Shown: piece by piece, positions 1 through 5,789 of the stretch
Position numbering within the stretch: the stretch's first letter is position 1
Layout of the letters: each line of letters starts with the position of its first letter
Assembly (NCBI GenBank): GCA_019242465.1
Contig: JAFAVL010000572.1
Location: forward strand, 1 to 9,742
DNA length: 9,742 bases
Source of the DNA: Chroococcidiopsidaceae cyanobacterium CP_BM_RX_35
Lineage (GTDB): Bacteria; Cyanobacteriota; Cyanobacteriia; Cyanobacteriales; Chroococcidiopsidaceae
Direction: 5' to 3'
Made by a program: the position numbers and the translations under genes
Notes under the pieces: model-generated
The model's database searches: none
What the model was told of the DNA's origin: nothing
The model's input: only the letters and a program-made list of their open reading frames with translations

Positions 1-211
1 TGACATTGCCATTCGGCAGTATAAGGAAGCGATTAAACATGACCCCAAGTACGTGACAGCACTTAACAACCTCGGTCATGCTTATGAGCGGAAGAAGCTG
101 GTGGCTCAGGCGTTGCAAGCTTACGAACAAGCGCTCTTAGCTGAACCAAATAACACTACCGCTAAGCGCCGTGCCGAATCCTTGCGGAAACGTGTAGTTA
201 CTTCTGCTTAG
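1..211 (+). CDS. TPR-repeat protein, C-terminal end (5' truncated by window)
   Basis: Only the last 69 codons are present, read from base 2 to the TAG at 209-211. The translation contains a near-complete TPR motif (KYVTALNNLGHAYERKKLVAQALQAYEQALLAEPNN) preceded by the second helix of another repeat (DIAIRQYKEAIKHDP), and ends in a short basic tail (AKRRAESLRKRVVTSA). TPR domains are helical protein-protein interaction scaffolds. The repeat spacing and basic tail resemble the small cyanobacterial TPR proteins of the Ycf37 type, which have an N-terminal membrane anchor and take part in photosystem I assembly, but the diagnostic N-terminus lies outside the window, so that is only a suggestion. 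The following DUF1517 gene starts 30 bases downstream on the same strand, so co-transcription is possible. The TPR call is firm; the specific role is not known. Confidence 0.85.
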   Translation, partial: DIAIRQYKEAIKHDPKYVTALNNLGHAYERKKLVAQALQAYEQALLAEPNNTTAKRRAESLRKRVVTSA

Positions 212-241
212 CCTTAGGCAAGAATTGATGGAGCAAAAAGA

Positions 242-844
242 ATGAGCGCATGGAGTGATCGCTTTAACCAAATGATGGGCCGCACTCGCTTTGCAGTCTG
301 TCGCCTGTTTCTCCATCTAGGAGGGCAAGAAGTGGCAACGCTTCTAGGGCTATTCAACCGTACTGCTCGCCAAGCAATAGCTGCCGAGGGAGATATCGAG
401 GTTTTGGGAGAAGGACTTGTCGAGATCTGCCAGAGCCTGCTGCAACACGATGAATACTGGCTCTCTGCCGCCAATGAAGGTGATGTATTCTGGGATGAAG
501 GCGAGGCAAGTGACTATTTCAATAGTTTATTTACCGACTCTGCCCAACGCTATCTGAGTGAACCGGATCTAAACGCGGCACCTAACTCAAACGAGCCTTT
601 ATCAATACCTGTGACACGTAACCTGATCGCCATGATTACAGTGGCTTATGAGGGAGAAGTTCCAGAATTAGAAACCAATCTTGCTGACATCAGTGCGCTT
701 AAAGCTGGTCTCAAAGCTCTAATCAACTTGCACTACCAAAAAAAGCTACGGGCGATCCAAGTACATTTCTCTCCAGCTCAGCTAGGTGATGAACTCACCA
801 ACGACCAACTATTGCAATACTTTCCTGAATTGGTTCCCCTGTAG
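242..844 (+). CDS. DUF1517-family protein, short soluble form
   Basis: A 200-residue protein with no signal peptide or membrane helix. Residues about 55-110 (GLVEICQSLLQHDEYWL, then SDYFNSLFTDSAQRYLSEPDL) and 125-199 (RNLIAMITVAYEGEVPEL, DISALKAGLKALINL, LRAIQVHFSPAQ, DELTNDQLLQYFPELVPL) follow the order of blocks I know from DUF1517 proteins of cyanobacteria and chloroplasts: a helical part with a 'hP-YW' block, a strand with 'VA-EG', and a C-terminal 'W/F-x-P' plus 'YP-L' ending. The family's function is unknown. Many members carry an N-terminal Gly-rich or membrane-spanning part that is absent here, where residues 1-50 are an ordinary helix. The ATG at 242 is preceded by TGGAGC at 229-234. 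The gene sits 30 bases after the TPR gene and 109 bases before the lipoprotein gene, and its TAG stop is followed at once by a purine-rich repeat. Family assignment is from memory of motifs and is fairly confident. Confidence 0.7.
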   Translation: MSAWSDRFNQMMGRTRFAVCRLFLHLGGQEVATLLGLFNRTARQAIAAEGDIEVLGEGLVEICQSLLQHDEYWLSAANEGDVFWDEGEASDYFNSLFTDSAQRYLSEPDLNAAPNSNEPLSIPVTRNLIAMITVAYEGEVPELETNLADISALKAGLKALINLHYQKKLRAIQVHFSPAQLGDELTNDQLLQYFPELVPL

Positions 845-849
845 AAGAG

Positions 850-888
850 AGCAGGGGAAGCAGGGGAAGCAGAGGGAGCAGGGGGGGC
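850..888 (+). repeat. Purine-rich GCAGGGGA-type short repeat after the DUF1517 stop
   Basis: Starting six bases after the TAG at 842-844 there are four imperfect units of about 8-10 bases: GCAGGGGAA, GCAGGGGAA, GCAGAGGGA, GCAGGGGGGG. The stretch is almost purely purine apart from one C per unit. Such GCAGGGGA tracts are common between genes in heterocystous and related cyanobacteria. Related tracts occur after three other genes of this window (1830-1870, 1892-1908 and 5770-5789). Nothing in the sequence shows a coding role. Confidence 0.75.
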
Positions 889-953
889 AAAGAGACTACA
901 TATAGCTCGTCTTTGTTGTTACCCTCAAAAGTAGGGGATTTTGTGGGATTATC

Positions 954-1829
954 ATGACAATATTGCGTAAAGTCACGCTTTTGCTTTTATGCCTAACTTT
1001 GTGTTGGACGACTGTTGCCTGTGGAGGACCTCCTAACCAGACCAATTATCAGGGGAGAAACGCTAATGCACCGACCACCATTGCTCCTACAAGGCTGAGT
1101 AACGGCAATTATCCGGTACAACAGGCTACTTACAACGATGTTGACGGAGAATACACCCTGTTTTTGCTCAACACCCCACCTGGTGAATCCTCGACTTTTA
1201 GAGCGCAAAATTTGCCTATGGCACGGCTAACTGATGAGGAAATCAAAGCTGGACAAAAGAGTTATCTTAAGGTAGAAAATGGACAATCGTCCTTTTACCT
1301 GACACCAGACTTCCAGATTGCCTACGTTCACAATGTCACCGAGACGCAGACAAATCCTCAAACGGGACAACCAGAAACGGTCGTAGTGCGTCGGGAAAAT
1401 GGCTTCTGGACCCCCTTTGCTGGGGCTGTGGCGGGTCAGGTTGTGGGGAATCTATTATTCCGACCTCAATATTACATGCCACCAGTTTACCAGCCGGGAG
1501 TATCGGTTCTAAGAGGCTATGGTGGGTACGGTAACACTTACTCTCAGGCAGCGGAGCGCTACCAGAGCCGCTACAATGTATCACCACCAGCAGTAAGAAA
1601 TAGAAATAGCTTCCGCACTACGGGGCGGATTAGAACACCCTCTTATAGTCAGCCAACAGTACCGAGTTCACCCCGGTACAACACTGGCAGCCGCTCTACT
1701 GGTTCCGGTTATGGCTCCAGCACCTTACGTCAGTCTGGTAGATCCAATCCTTACAACGTCAGACGTCCAGCGTTTGGCTCAAGTGGCAGTCGCCGCTCTG
1801 CTGGTAGCTTTGGCAGCAGACGGCGGTAG
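954..1829 (+). CDS. Predicted lipoprotein with Arg/Gly/Ser/Tyr-rich tail, function unknown
   Basis: The 291-residue product starts with a classic lipoprotein signal: a short basic N-terminus (MTILRK), a hydrophobic core (VTLLLLCLTLCW) and TVAC with Cys23 as the likely lipidated residue; Thr at -3 is less usual than Leu. Residues about 35-150 form a moderately conserved-looking globular part (YTLFLLNTPPGESSTFRAQNLPMARLTDEEI, SSFYLTPDFQIAYVHNV). Residues 161-178 (GFWTPFAGAVAGQVVGNLLF) are Gly/Ala-rich and could sit on or in a membrane. From about 180 to the end the protein is low-complexity, rich in Tyr, Gly, Ser, Arg and Pro, finishing in FGSSGSRRSAGSFGSRRR. The layout (lipobox, a 'FW-P' Gly/Ala segment, then an FG-rich tail) recalls DUF1190/YgiB-type lipoproteins, but I see this as likeness of architecture only. 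No enzyme motif is visible. It converges on aroF, and a purine-rich repeat directly follows its TAG. Confidence 0.85.
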   Translation: MTILRKVTLLLLCLTLCWTTVACGGPPNQTNYQGRNANAPTTIAPTRLSNGNYPVQQATYNDVDGEYTLFLLNTPPGESSTFRAQNLPMARLTDEEIKAGQKSYLKVENGQSSFYLTPDFQIAYVHNVTETQTNPQTGQPETVVVRRENGFWTPFAGAVAGQVVGNLLFRPQYYMPPVYQPGVSVLRGYGGYGNTYSQAAERYQSRYNVSPPAVRNRNSFRTTGRIRTPSYSQPTVPSSPRYNTGSRSTGSGYGSSTLRQSGRSNPYNVRRPAFGSSGSRRSAGSFGSRRR

Positions 1830-1870
1830 GAGGAAGAGGGCAGGGGAGCAGGGACGAGCTGGGGGAAAGG
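1830..1870 (+). repeat. Purine-rich GCAGGGGA-type repeat after the lipoprotein stop
   Basis: It begins on the base after the TAG at 1827-1829 and reads GGAGGAAGAGG, GCAGGGGA, GCAGGGACGA, then GCTGGGGGAAAGG. It is a degenerate relative of the tract at 850-888, in the same orientation relative to its gene. Its two ends also pair with the pyrimidine-rich stretch at 1892-1908, described as a separate terminator-like structure. Confidence 0.7.
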
Positions 1871-1908
1871 ACCTGATATTAAATTATGTGCCCTTTCCTT
1901 GCTTCCTC
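1830..1908. terminator. Nested inverted repeats between convergent genes, possible two-way terminator
   Basis: Two 7-base perfect inverted repeats are nested: GAGGAAG (1830-1836) with CTTCCTC (1902-1908), and GGAAAGG (1864-1870) with CCTTTCC (1892-1898). The inner loop (1871-1891) is AT-rich. The structure fills the gap between the lipoprotein stop (1829) and the aroF stop (1916), the expected place for a shared terminator. There is no clean T-run on either side and the long outer loop weakens the case, so this is a candidate only. Confidence 0.3.
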
Positions 1909-1915
1909 TTGAGAA

Positions 1916-2977
1916 TTAGTGGGCTAAGGCAACAGGTGGTTGAGCCCAGCGTCCAACGGCTTTGCCAACCACCGCAAGTTCTTGCATCAAGCGATCGAAA
2001 CGCTCTGGTGGCAAGGATTGAGGTCCATCTGATAAGGCTTTAGCTGGGTTGGGATGGACCTCAATCATCAGTGAGTCACATCCTGCGGCGATTGCTGCTA
2101 GTGACATGGCTGGCACATACTCTGCTCTACCAGTGCCATGGCTCGGGTCAATCATAATTGGCAGGTGAGTTTGTGATCGCAATACTGGCACCACTGCTAA
2201 ATCCAAAGTGTTACGAGCATATTGGCGGTCGAAGGTGCGAATTCCCCGCTCACATAAAATGACATTAGGGTTTCCAGCTGCGAGGATGTACTCTGCTGCC
2301 ATCAGCCACTCCTCTATCGTTGCCGACATGCCTCGCTTCAGCAGCACTGGTTTTGGTTGGGCGCCAACTTTCTTAAGTAGCGAAAAATTCTGCATATTCC
2401 GAGCACCCACCTGGACCACATCTGCCACTTCTACAATCTTTTCCAAGTCAGCAGTGTCCATGACCTCTGTAACAATGCCCAGCCCTGTTGCCTCTCGTGC
2501 CGCAGCCAATAACCCTAAGGCGCTCTCGCCATGTCCCTGGAAAGCGTAAGGTGAAGTCCGAGGCTTATAAGCCCCACCGCGTAACAACTTTGCTCCAGCT
2601 GCCTTGACTTGCTGTGCCGTCTCAACAATCATCTGTTCGCTCTCAACTGAACAGGGTCCAGCAATGACGACAATGGGATGGTGTTCGCCGAAATAAACCT
2701 CTCCGTTAGGAGTCGCAACCACTACCTCACTGGCTTGACCATGGCGGAATGTCAAGCTAGCACGCTTAAACGGCTGCTCTACCCGAAGCACCTGTTCAAT
2801 CCAGGGGCTTACTTCCTGAATCTGCAACGGATCGAGAGCAGCTGTTTCACCCACCAGACCTAACACGACTTTATGTTTGCCAACAATTTTTTCTGGTGTT
2901 AAACCTCTACTCTGGAGTTCCTCACTAATTCGAGCAATCTCCGCTTCTGGCGAACCGATCTTCATAACCACAATCAT
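1916..2977 (-). CDS. aroF: 3-deoxy-7-phosphoheptulonate (DAHP) synthase, class I-beta
   Basis: This 353-residue enzyme condenses phosphoenolpyruvate and erythrose 4-phosphate to DAHP, the first step of the shikimate pathway, in the cytoplasm. Residues 1-~90 form the ferredoxin-like N-terminal domain seen in this subclass (MIVVMKIGSPEAEIARI). The TIM-barrel follows with clear signatures: VVIAGPCSVES (103-113), LRGGAYKPRTSPYAFQG (132-148), KPVLLKRG (209-216), CERGIRTFD (242-250), IDPSHGTG (276-283) and IEVHPNP (305-311). Expected metal ligands are all present: Cys109, His280, Glu306 and Asp317. The ATG at 2977 is well placed behind TAGGAAA (2984-2990) and gives the family's usual MIVVMK start. 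The 218-base gap to the next gene and its single-gene context suggest its own transcript. In this type the N-terminal domain usually carries feedback control by an aromatic amino acid, known for the family and not visible here. KDO-8-phosphate synthase is related, but the N-terminal domain and KPRTSPY motif favour DAHP synthase. Confidence 0.96.
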   Translation of the reverse strand: MIVVMKIGSPEAEIARISEELQSRGLTPEKIVGKHKVVLGLVGETAALDPLQIQEVSPWIEQVLRVEQPFKRASLTFRHGQASEVVVATPNGEVYFGEHHPIVVIAGPCSVESEQMIVETAQQVKAAGAKLLRGGAYKPRTSPYAFQGHGESALGLLAAAREATGLGIVTEVMDTADLEKIVEVADVVQVGARNMQNFSLLKKVGAQPKPVLLKRGMSATIEEWLMAAEYILAAGNPNVILCERGIRTFDRQYARNTLDLAVVPVLRSQTHLPIMIDPSHGTGRAEYVPAMSLAAIAAGCDSLMIEVHPNPAKALSDGPQSLPPERFDRLMQELAVVGKAVGRWAQPPVALAH

Positions 2978-3113
2978 GTTATGTTTCCTATTCCATTGCG
3001 TTTGTGTTTAAGTTCTGTAGACCTATAAACTAAACACTCTTAGAATATAGCTCTCAGCTTTCTGGGTACTGACAATAAGATGTAAAAATGGAGTCTAAAT
3101 TAAGATGTATTAA

Positions 3114-3142
3114 AGATGAAGTGTAGAGTTTAGCCTTCATCT
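3114..3142 (-). terminator. Hairpin downstream of the rpsO-PAM68 pair, possible terminator
   Basis: A perfect 8-base inverted repeat, AGATGAAG (3114-3121) and CTTCATCT (3135-3142), with a 13-base loop. On the minus strand it lies 54 bases after the PAM68 stop and is followed by TTAATAC, only a weak T-rich tail. It is the best candidate for the end of that transcript within the 2978-3195 gap; the rest of the gap shows only direct TAAGATGTA repeats and the aroF leader. Confidence 0.35.
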
Positions 3143-3195
3143 CACACCTGAATTAACCCTCAAGCAGTTGCTCCCCAGGGCTTAGTTACTAAATA

Positions 3196-3684
3196 CTATA
3201 CATTCTTTTGCTTAGTTGAGCGCCATGCCGCTACCATCCGTCCCCAATTGGTCTTAAACTCTCCCCAGCCCAATATAGTCCCTGTTATTTGCTCATCCCA
3301 AGAGGCAGAAAGTATACCATAGCTCAATCCCAACACACTCAAACCAAAAAAGCCCATGCTCACCAGCACCACCGCTACATGGGGCAACTTGAACCAGTGG
3401 TGGCTCACCACGATGTAGCTGACAATCAAAGTCAACATGCCCAAAACCGTTGGCACTCCACAAAATACAGCCATTCGTCGCGCCATACGGTTGCTTACAT
3501 CCTTTGGCACCGCCATTTCTGCTGTGTTAGATGATGGTGTCTGCTCAGACTTGTTCGCAGTTTCTAGTTTTTGCTCAGGCTTTTTGGCAGGCTCCGGCTG
3601 CTGAGGGCCGCTATTCTTAGCTGGTTTGGGTCGCTTTTTGCTGGGTTCAAATGGCAGGCGATCGCGCTCTTGTTCGCTCTTCAT
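3196..3684 (-). CDS. PAM68-like photosystem II assembly protein
   Basis: A 162-residue membrane protein. Residues 1-55 are hydrophilic and rich in Lys, Pro, Glu and Gln. They are followed by the family block VPKDVSNRMARRMAVFCGVPTVLGM (59-83), a first membrane helix about 71-94, a second about 101-126 (PHVAVVLVSMGFFGLSVLGLSYG) and the conserved LSASWDE (125-131) with GWGEFKTNWGRMVAAWR (139-155). This is the PAM68 (DUF3464) pattern. Known members (Arabidopsis PAM68, Synechocystis Sll0933) help insert and assemble photosystem II core subunits in the thylakoid membrane. The N-terminal tail is low-complexity and probably disordered. The start lies 12 bases after the rpsO stop; its ribosome binding site GGGAG (3693-3697) directly follows the rpsO TAG, suggesting coupled translation. 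Linkage with rpsO is a recurrent cyanobacterial arrangement as I recall it, and it supports the call. Confidence 0.92.
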   Translation of the reverse strand: MKSEQERDRLPFEPSKKRPKPAKNSGPQQPEPAKKPEQKLETANKSEQTPSSNTAEMAVPKDVSNRMARRMAVFCGVPTVLGMLTLIVSYIVVSHHWFKLPHVAVVLVSMGFFGLSVLGLSYGILSASWDEQITGTILGWGEFKTNWGRMVAAWRSTKQKNV

Positions 3685-3692
3685 ATCAACAA

Positions 3693-3697
3693 CTCCC
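3693..3697 (-). promoter_or_regulatory. Ribosome binding site of PAM68 gene abutting the rpsO stop
   Basis: Read on the minus strand the junction is TAG-GGAG-TTGTTGAT-ATG: the rpsO stop codon (3697-3699) shares a G with the GGGAG core. A ribosome finishing rpsO therefore ends on the initiation site of the PAM68 gene, a layout typical of translational coupling. Coupling itself is inference. Confidence 0.7.
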
Positions 3698-3966
3698 TAA
3701 CCGCGAATACCGAGGCGAGCAATCAAAGCCTGGTACCGCTGTTTGTCTTCCTTTTGAACATACGACAACAGGCGCTTGCGTTGACCGATCAGCTTCAACA
3801 AACCGCGCCGGGATGAGTGGTCTTTCTGATTTGCTCTCAGATGTTCACTGAGCCGATTGATTCGCTCCGTCAGCATAGCGATTTGCACATCCGACGAGCC
3901 AGTATCGGTTTCATGGACTTGATAGTTAGAAATTAGCTCCTGTTTGCGCTGTTGCGTCAGAGTCAT
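3697..3966 (-). CDS. rpsO: 30S ribosomal protein S15
   Basis: The 89-residue product has the usual length and the full S15 pattern: [43 protein letters not shown], then [23 protein letters not shown] and a final [10 protein letters not shown]15 is a helical primary binder of 16S rRNA in the small subunit platform. [11 protein letters not shown] and DHSSRRGLL are the known rRNA-contacting blocks. The ATG at 3966 gives the standard N-terminus although no strong ribosome binding site precedes it; the leader just upstream is very AT-rich (TTAATTAATAATTGA on the minus strand). A 6-base inverted repeat, TCACAG (4009-4014) and CTGTGA (4034-4039), lies about 45 bases upstream. It could belong to the promoter or to the end of the GH13 transcript. 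The gene forms a pair with the PAM68 gene. Confidence 0.97.
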   Translation of the reverse strand: MTLTQQRKQELISNYQVHETDTGSSDVQIAMLTERINRLSEHLRANQKDHSSRRGLLKLIGQRKRLLSYVQKEDKQRYQALIARLGIRG

Positions 3967-4048
3967 GATGAAATCAATTATTAATTAATGCACAGACCTC
4001 TCATGTTATCACAGCTATTAGGGGTATGAAAAACTGTGACGAGCGTTG

Positions 4049-5707
4049 TTACCGCCAAACTAGCAACTGCGCTTCACACTCTGACAGATCAATGACTAAT
4101 GTGTCCTCAACGACATCAACCTCTTGGTTGTCGGGCAAGTACCAAGTCCCAGATACAGGAAAGTGGGGAACTTGATATCCAGCCCTGAATTGATCAGAGA
4201 AATTAGCCACGACAACGACGCGCGAACCCTGATCATTCCAACGAAAATATGCCAGCACTCTTGCATCTACGTTTTCGTGGAAGAATTCAATGTTCTCTGT
4301 CCAAAGGGCAGGAGTTTGTTGGCGTAATGCGATTAAACCTTTGTAATACTTCATAAGATCGCGATTCAGCTCGTGCTTTAGGAGAGGCCACTCCAATTTA
4401 TTCTTCTGATTGGGAGTTTGACGCGTGTATTCGCCAAATTCTTCACCCATCCAGAGCATGGGCACACCCATCGCCGTCATTAACAAAACTGCCCCCAGCT
4501 TTGCCCGCTTAAACGATGCTGGGCTAACGATCTGGCGACTGGCTAGCTCTGCCATCAGGTGATCGCGATCGTGAGTCGCTAGATAGTTCACCACAGTCGT
4601 AGCGGTTGCATAACCCTGGCGTTTCGAGTCCAAAGCCTCCTTGAGCTTCTCTAAATCAAACGCGTCGCCACAGATTACTTGGATAGCAAAAAAGCGAAAA
4701 CTTTCATGCCAGCAGGCATCCATCGGTCCTTGCGGAGTCACAATCTTGGCTGTATCTGGAATGTGTTCAGCAATATTGTAGAACGGCTTATTTCCAGCCG
4801 TTTTTTTGGCTTCGTTAGTAATCCAATTCATAAAGTCATAGTTAGCCAACTGGCGCACGGCATCGAAGCGAATACCATCAATGTGATACTCCTGAATCCA
4901 AAATCTCACGACATCGCCGACGTATTCCCAAGCAGGCTTAATGCCCAATCTCTCGTCATAGTTCTCGTAGTTAAACTCTGGTCCCCAGTAATTTGCAGGG
5001 TCTTCAGGATAGTGCTTATCGTGGTAGTACCAATAATCGCGATCAATTAGCAATAAAGGGCATTCTTCATCCGTATGGTTATAAATTCCGTCCATGATGA
5101 CACGAATGCCTCTAGCATGGCACTCATCAATGAGGCGCTTCAAATCTTCCGTTGAGCCATAGCTAGATTCCGTAGCAAAAAAGTGGCGGACCTTATACCC
5201 CCAGCTATAATCACCAGGATACTCATTCACTGGCATCAGCTCAATCGCATTAATCCCCAAGTCACTCAGGTGATCCAACTTACCAATTACGTCCTTGAAT
5301 TTACCACGGACATGAGGGTCATCCTCACCACCAGAAAAATCTGCTACATGCAGCTCGTAAATGACTAATTCCTGATTAGCTGCCAGTGGTTTGTCATCAT
5401 GCTGCCAGATATAAGTGTCAACAACCCTTTCGCCGTCTTTAACACGCACAACACCGTTCTTAGACTCAGTAATATCAGTCGCATAAGGGTCGATGACATC
5501 CACCCATTGGTCCGGTTCAAAAGATGGGCTTTTAGATTGAACGCGGAATTTATATTGATAAACACCATCCTCTAGCTCAATCTGGGTGCGGAAACAGCCA
5601 TCCTCACCTTTCTGCATCGATATCTCTTGCCAGTCAGAAAAAGCTCCTAATAACGATGCCCCTTTGTTGTTGGGTGCGAACAACTTGAATTCAACAGAAT
5701 TTGCCAT
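4049..5707 (-). CDS. GH13 (alpha-amylase family) glycoside hydrolase or transferase with CBM48-like domain
   Basis: The 552-residue protein has no signal peptide, so it is probably cytoplasmic and acts on alpha-glucan such as glycogen. Residues 1-~100 are an early-set/CBM48-like beta domain (VEFKLFAPNNKGASLLGAFSDW, GVYQYKFRV, DPYA). The (beta/alpha)8 barrel follows, with GH13 region I DGIYNHT (206-212), region II GIRFDAV (278-284) with nucleophile Asp282, region III NIAEH (311-315) with acid/base Glu314, and region IV THD (378-380) with Asp380. All three carboxylates are therefore present. Region IV has Thr where most members have Asn. The branching-enzyme signature (HDEVVHGK) is absent and the protein is shorter than GlgB, which argues against GlgB. 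The C-terminal ~90 residues (VLAYFRWNDQGSRVVVVANFSD) form the usual beta domain C. It is 82 bases downstream of cphB and 82 upstream of rpsO. The family is certain. Whether it hydrolyses, debranches or transfers cannot be told from sequence reading alone. Confidence 0.93.
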   Translation of the reverse strand: MANSVEFKLFAPNNKGASLLGAFSDWQEISMQKGEDGCFRTQIELEDGVYQYKFRVQSKSPSFEPDQWVDVIDPYATDITESKNGVVRVKDGERVVDTYIWQHDDKPLAANQELVIYELHVADFSGGEDDPHVRGKFKDVIGKLDHLSDLGINAIELMPVNEYPGDYSWGYKVRHFFATESSYGSTEDLKRLIDECHARGIRVIMDGIYNHTDEECPLLLIDRDYWYYHDKHYPEDPANYWGPEFNYENYDERLGIKPAWEYVGDVVRFWIQEYHIDGIRFDAVRQLANYDFMNWITNEAKKTAGNKPFYNIAEHIPDTAKIVTPQGPMDACWHESFRFFAIQVICGDAFDLEKLKEALDSKRQGYATATTVVNYLATHDRDHLMAELASRQIVSPASFKRAKLGAVLLMTAMGVPMLWMGEEFGEYTRQTPNQKNKLEWPLLKHELNRDLMKYYKGLIALRQQTPALWTENIEFFHENVDARVLAYFRWNDQGSRVVVVANFSDQFRAGYQVPHFPVSGTWYLPDNQEVDVVEDTLVIDLSECEAQLLVWR

Positions 5708-5750
5708 TAAAGCCCTTGATTTGGATGTCTCATTACATCAATAGAGCCTA

Positions 5751-5775
5751 GGGACGAGTTTAATTCTTCCGTCCC
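5751..5775. other. 6-base inverted repeat between cphB and the GH13 gene
   Basis: GGGACG (5751-5756) and CGTCCC (5770-5775) are perfectly complementary with a 13-base AT-rich loop. The stem lies just after the cphB stop and about 45 bases before the GH13 start. No T-run follows on the minus strand, so a simple terminator is doubtful; an RNA-processing or attenuating hairpin would also fit. Confidence 0.3.
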
Positions 5776-5789
5776 CTGTTTCCTGTACC
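5770..5789 (-). repeat. Purine-rich repeat relative directly after the cphB stop
   Basis: On the minus strand the cphB stop TAG is followed at once by GGTACAGGAAACAGGGGACG, a degenerate ACAGGRRA relative of the GCAGGGGA tracts after the DUF1517 and lipoprotein genes. It has the same orientation relative to its gene. It also supplies one arm of the inverted repeat at 5751-5775. Confidence 0.5.

Noticed and set aside
850..888. CRISPR array or minisatellite-coded protein
   Set aside because: Units are 8-10 bases, imperfect and without spacers; no cas gene is present and no reading frame runs through it with gene-like composition.
1711..2043. 110-codon plus-strand open frame
   Set aside because: It overlaps the lipoprotein tail and the aroF 3' end in other frames and translates the purine-rich repeat; composition is not gene-like.
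2208..2549. 113-codon plus-strand open frame
   Set aside because: It lies wholly antisense to the well-supported DAHP synthase gene and shows no motif.
3658..3665. HIP1 octamer GCGATCGC (also at 7505-7512)
   Set aside because: These are common highly iterated palindromes of cyanobacteria; they help identify the organism group but are not noteworthy sites here.
4679..5050. 123-codon plus-strand open frame
   Set aside because: It is antisense to the GH13 catalytic barrel, whose motifs are unmistakable, and has no ribosome binding site or family motif.
4049..5707. Annotation as glycogen branching enzyme GlgB
   Set aside because: The HDEVVHGK-type signature is missing and the length is short for GlgB; only the broader GH13 assignment is supported.
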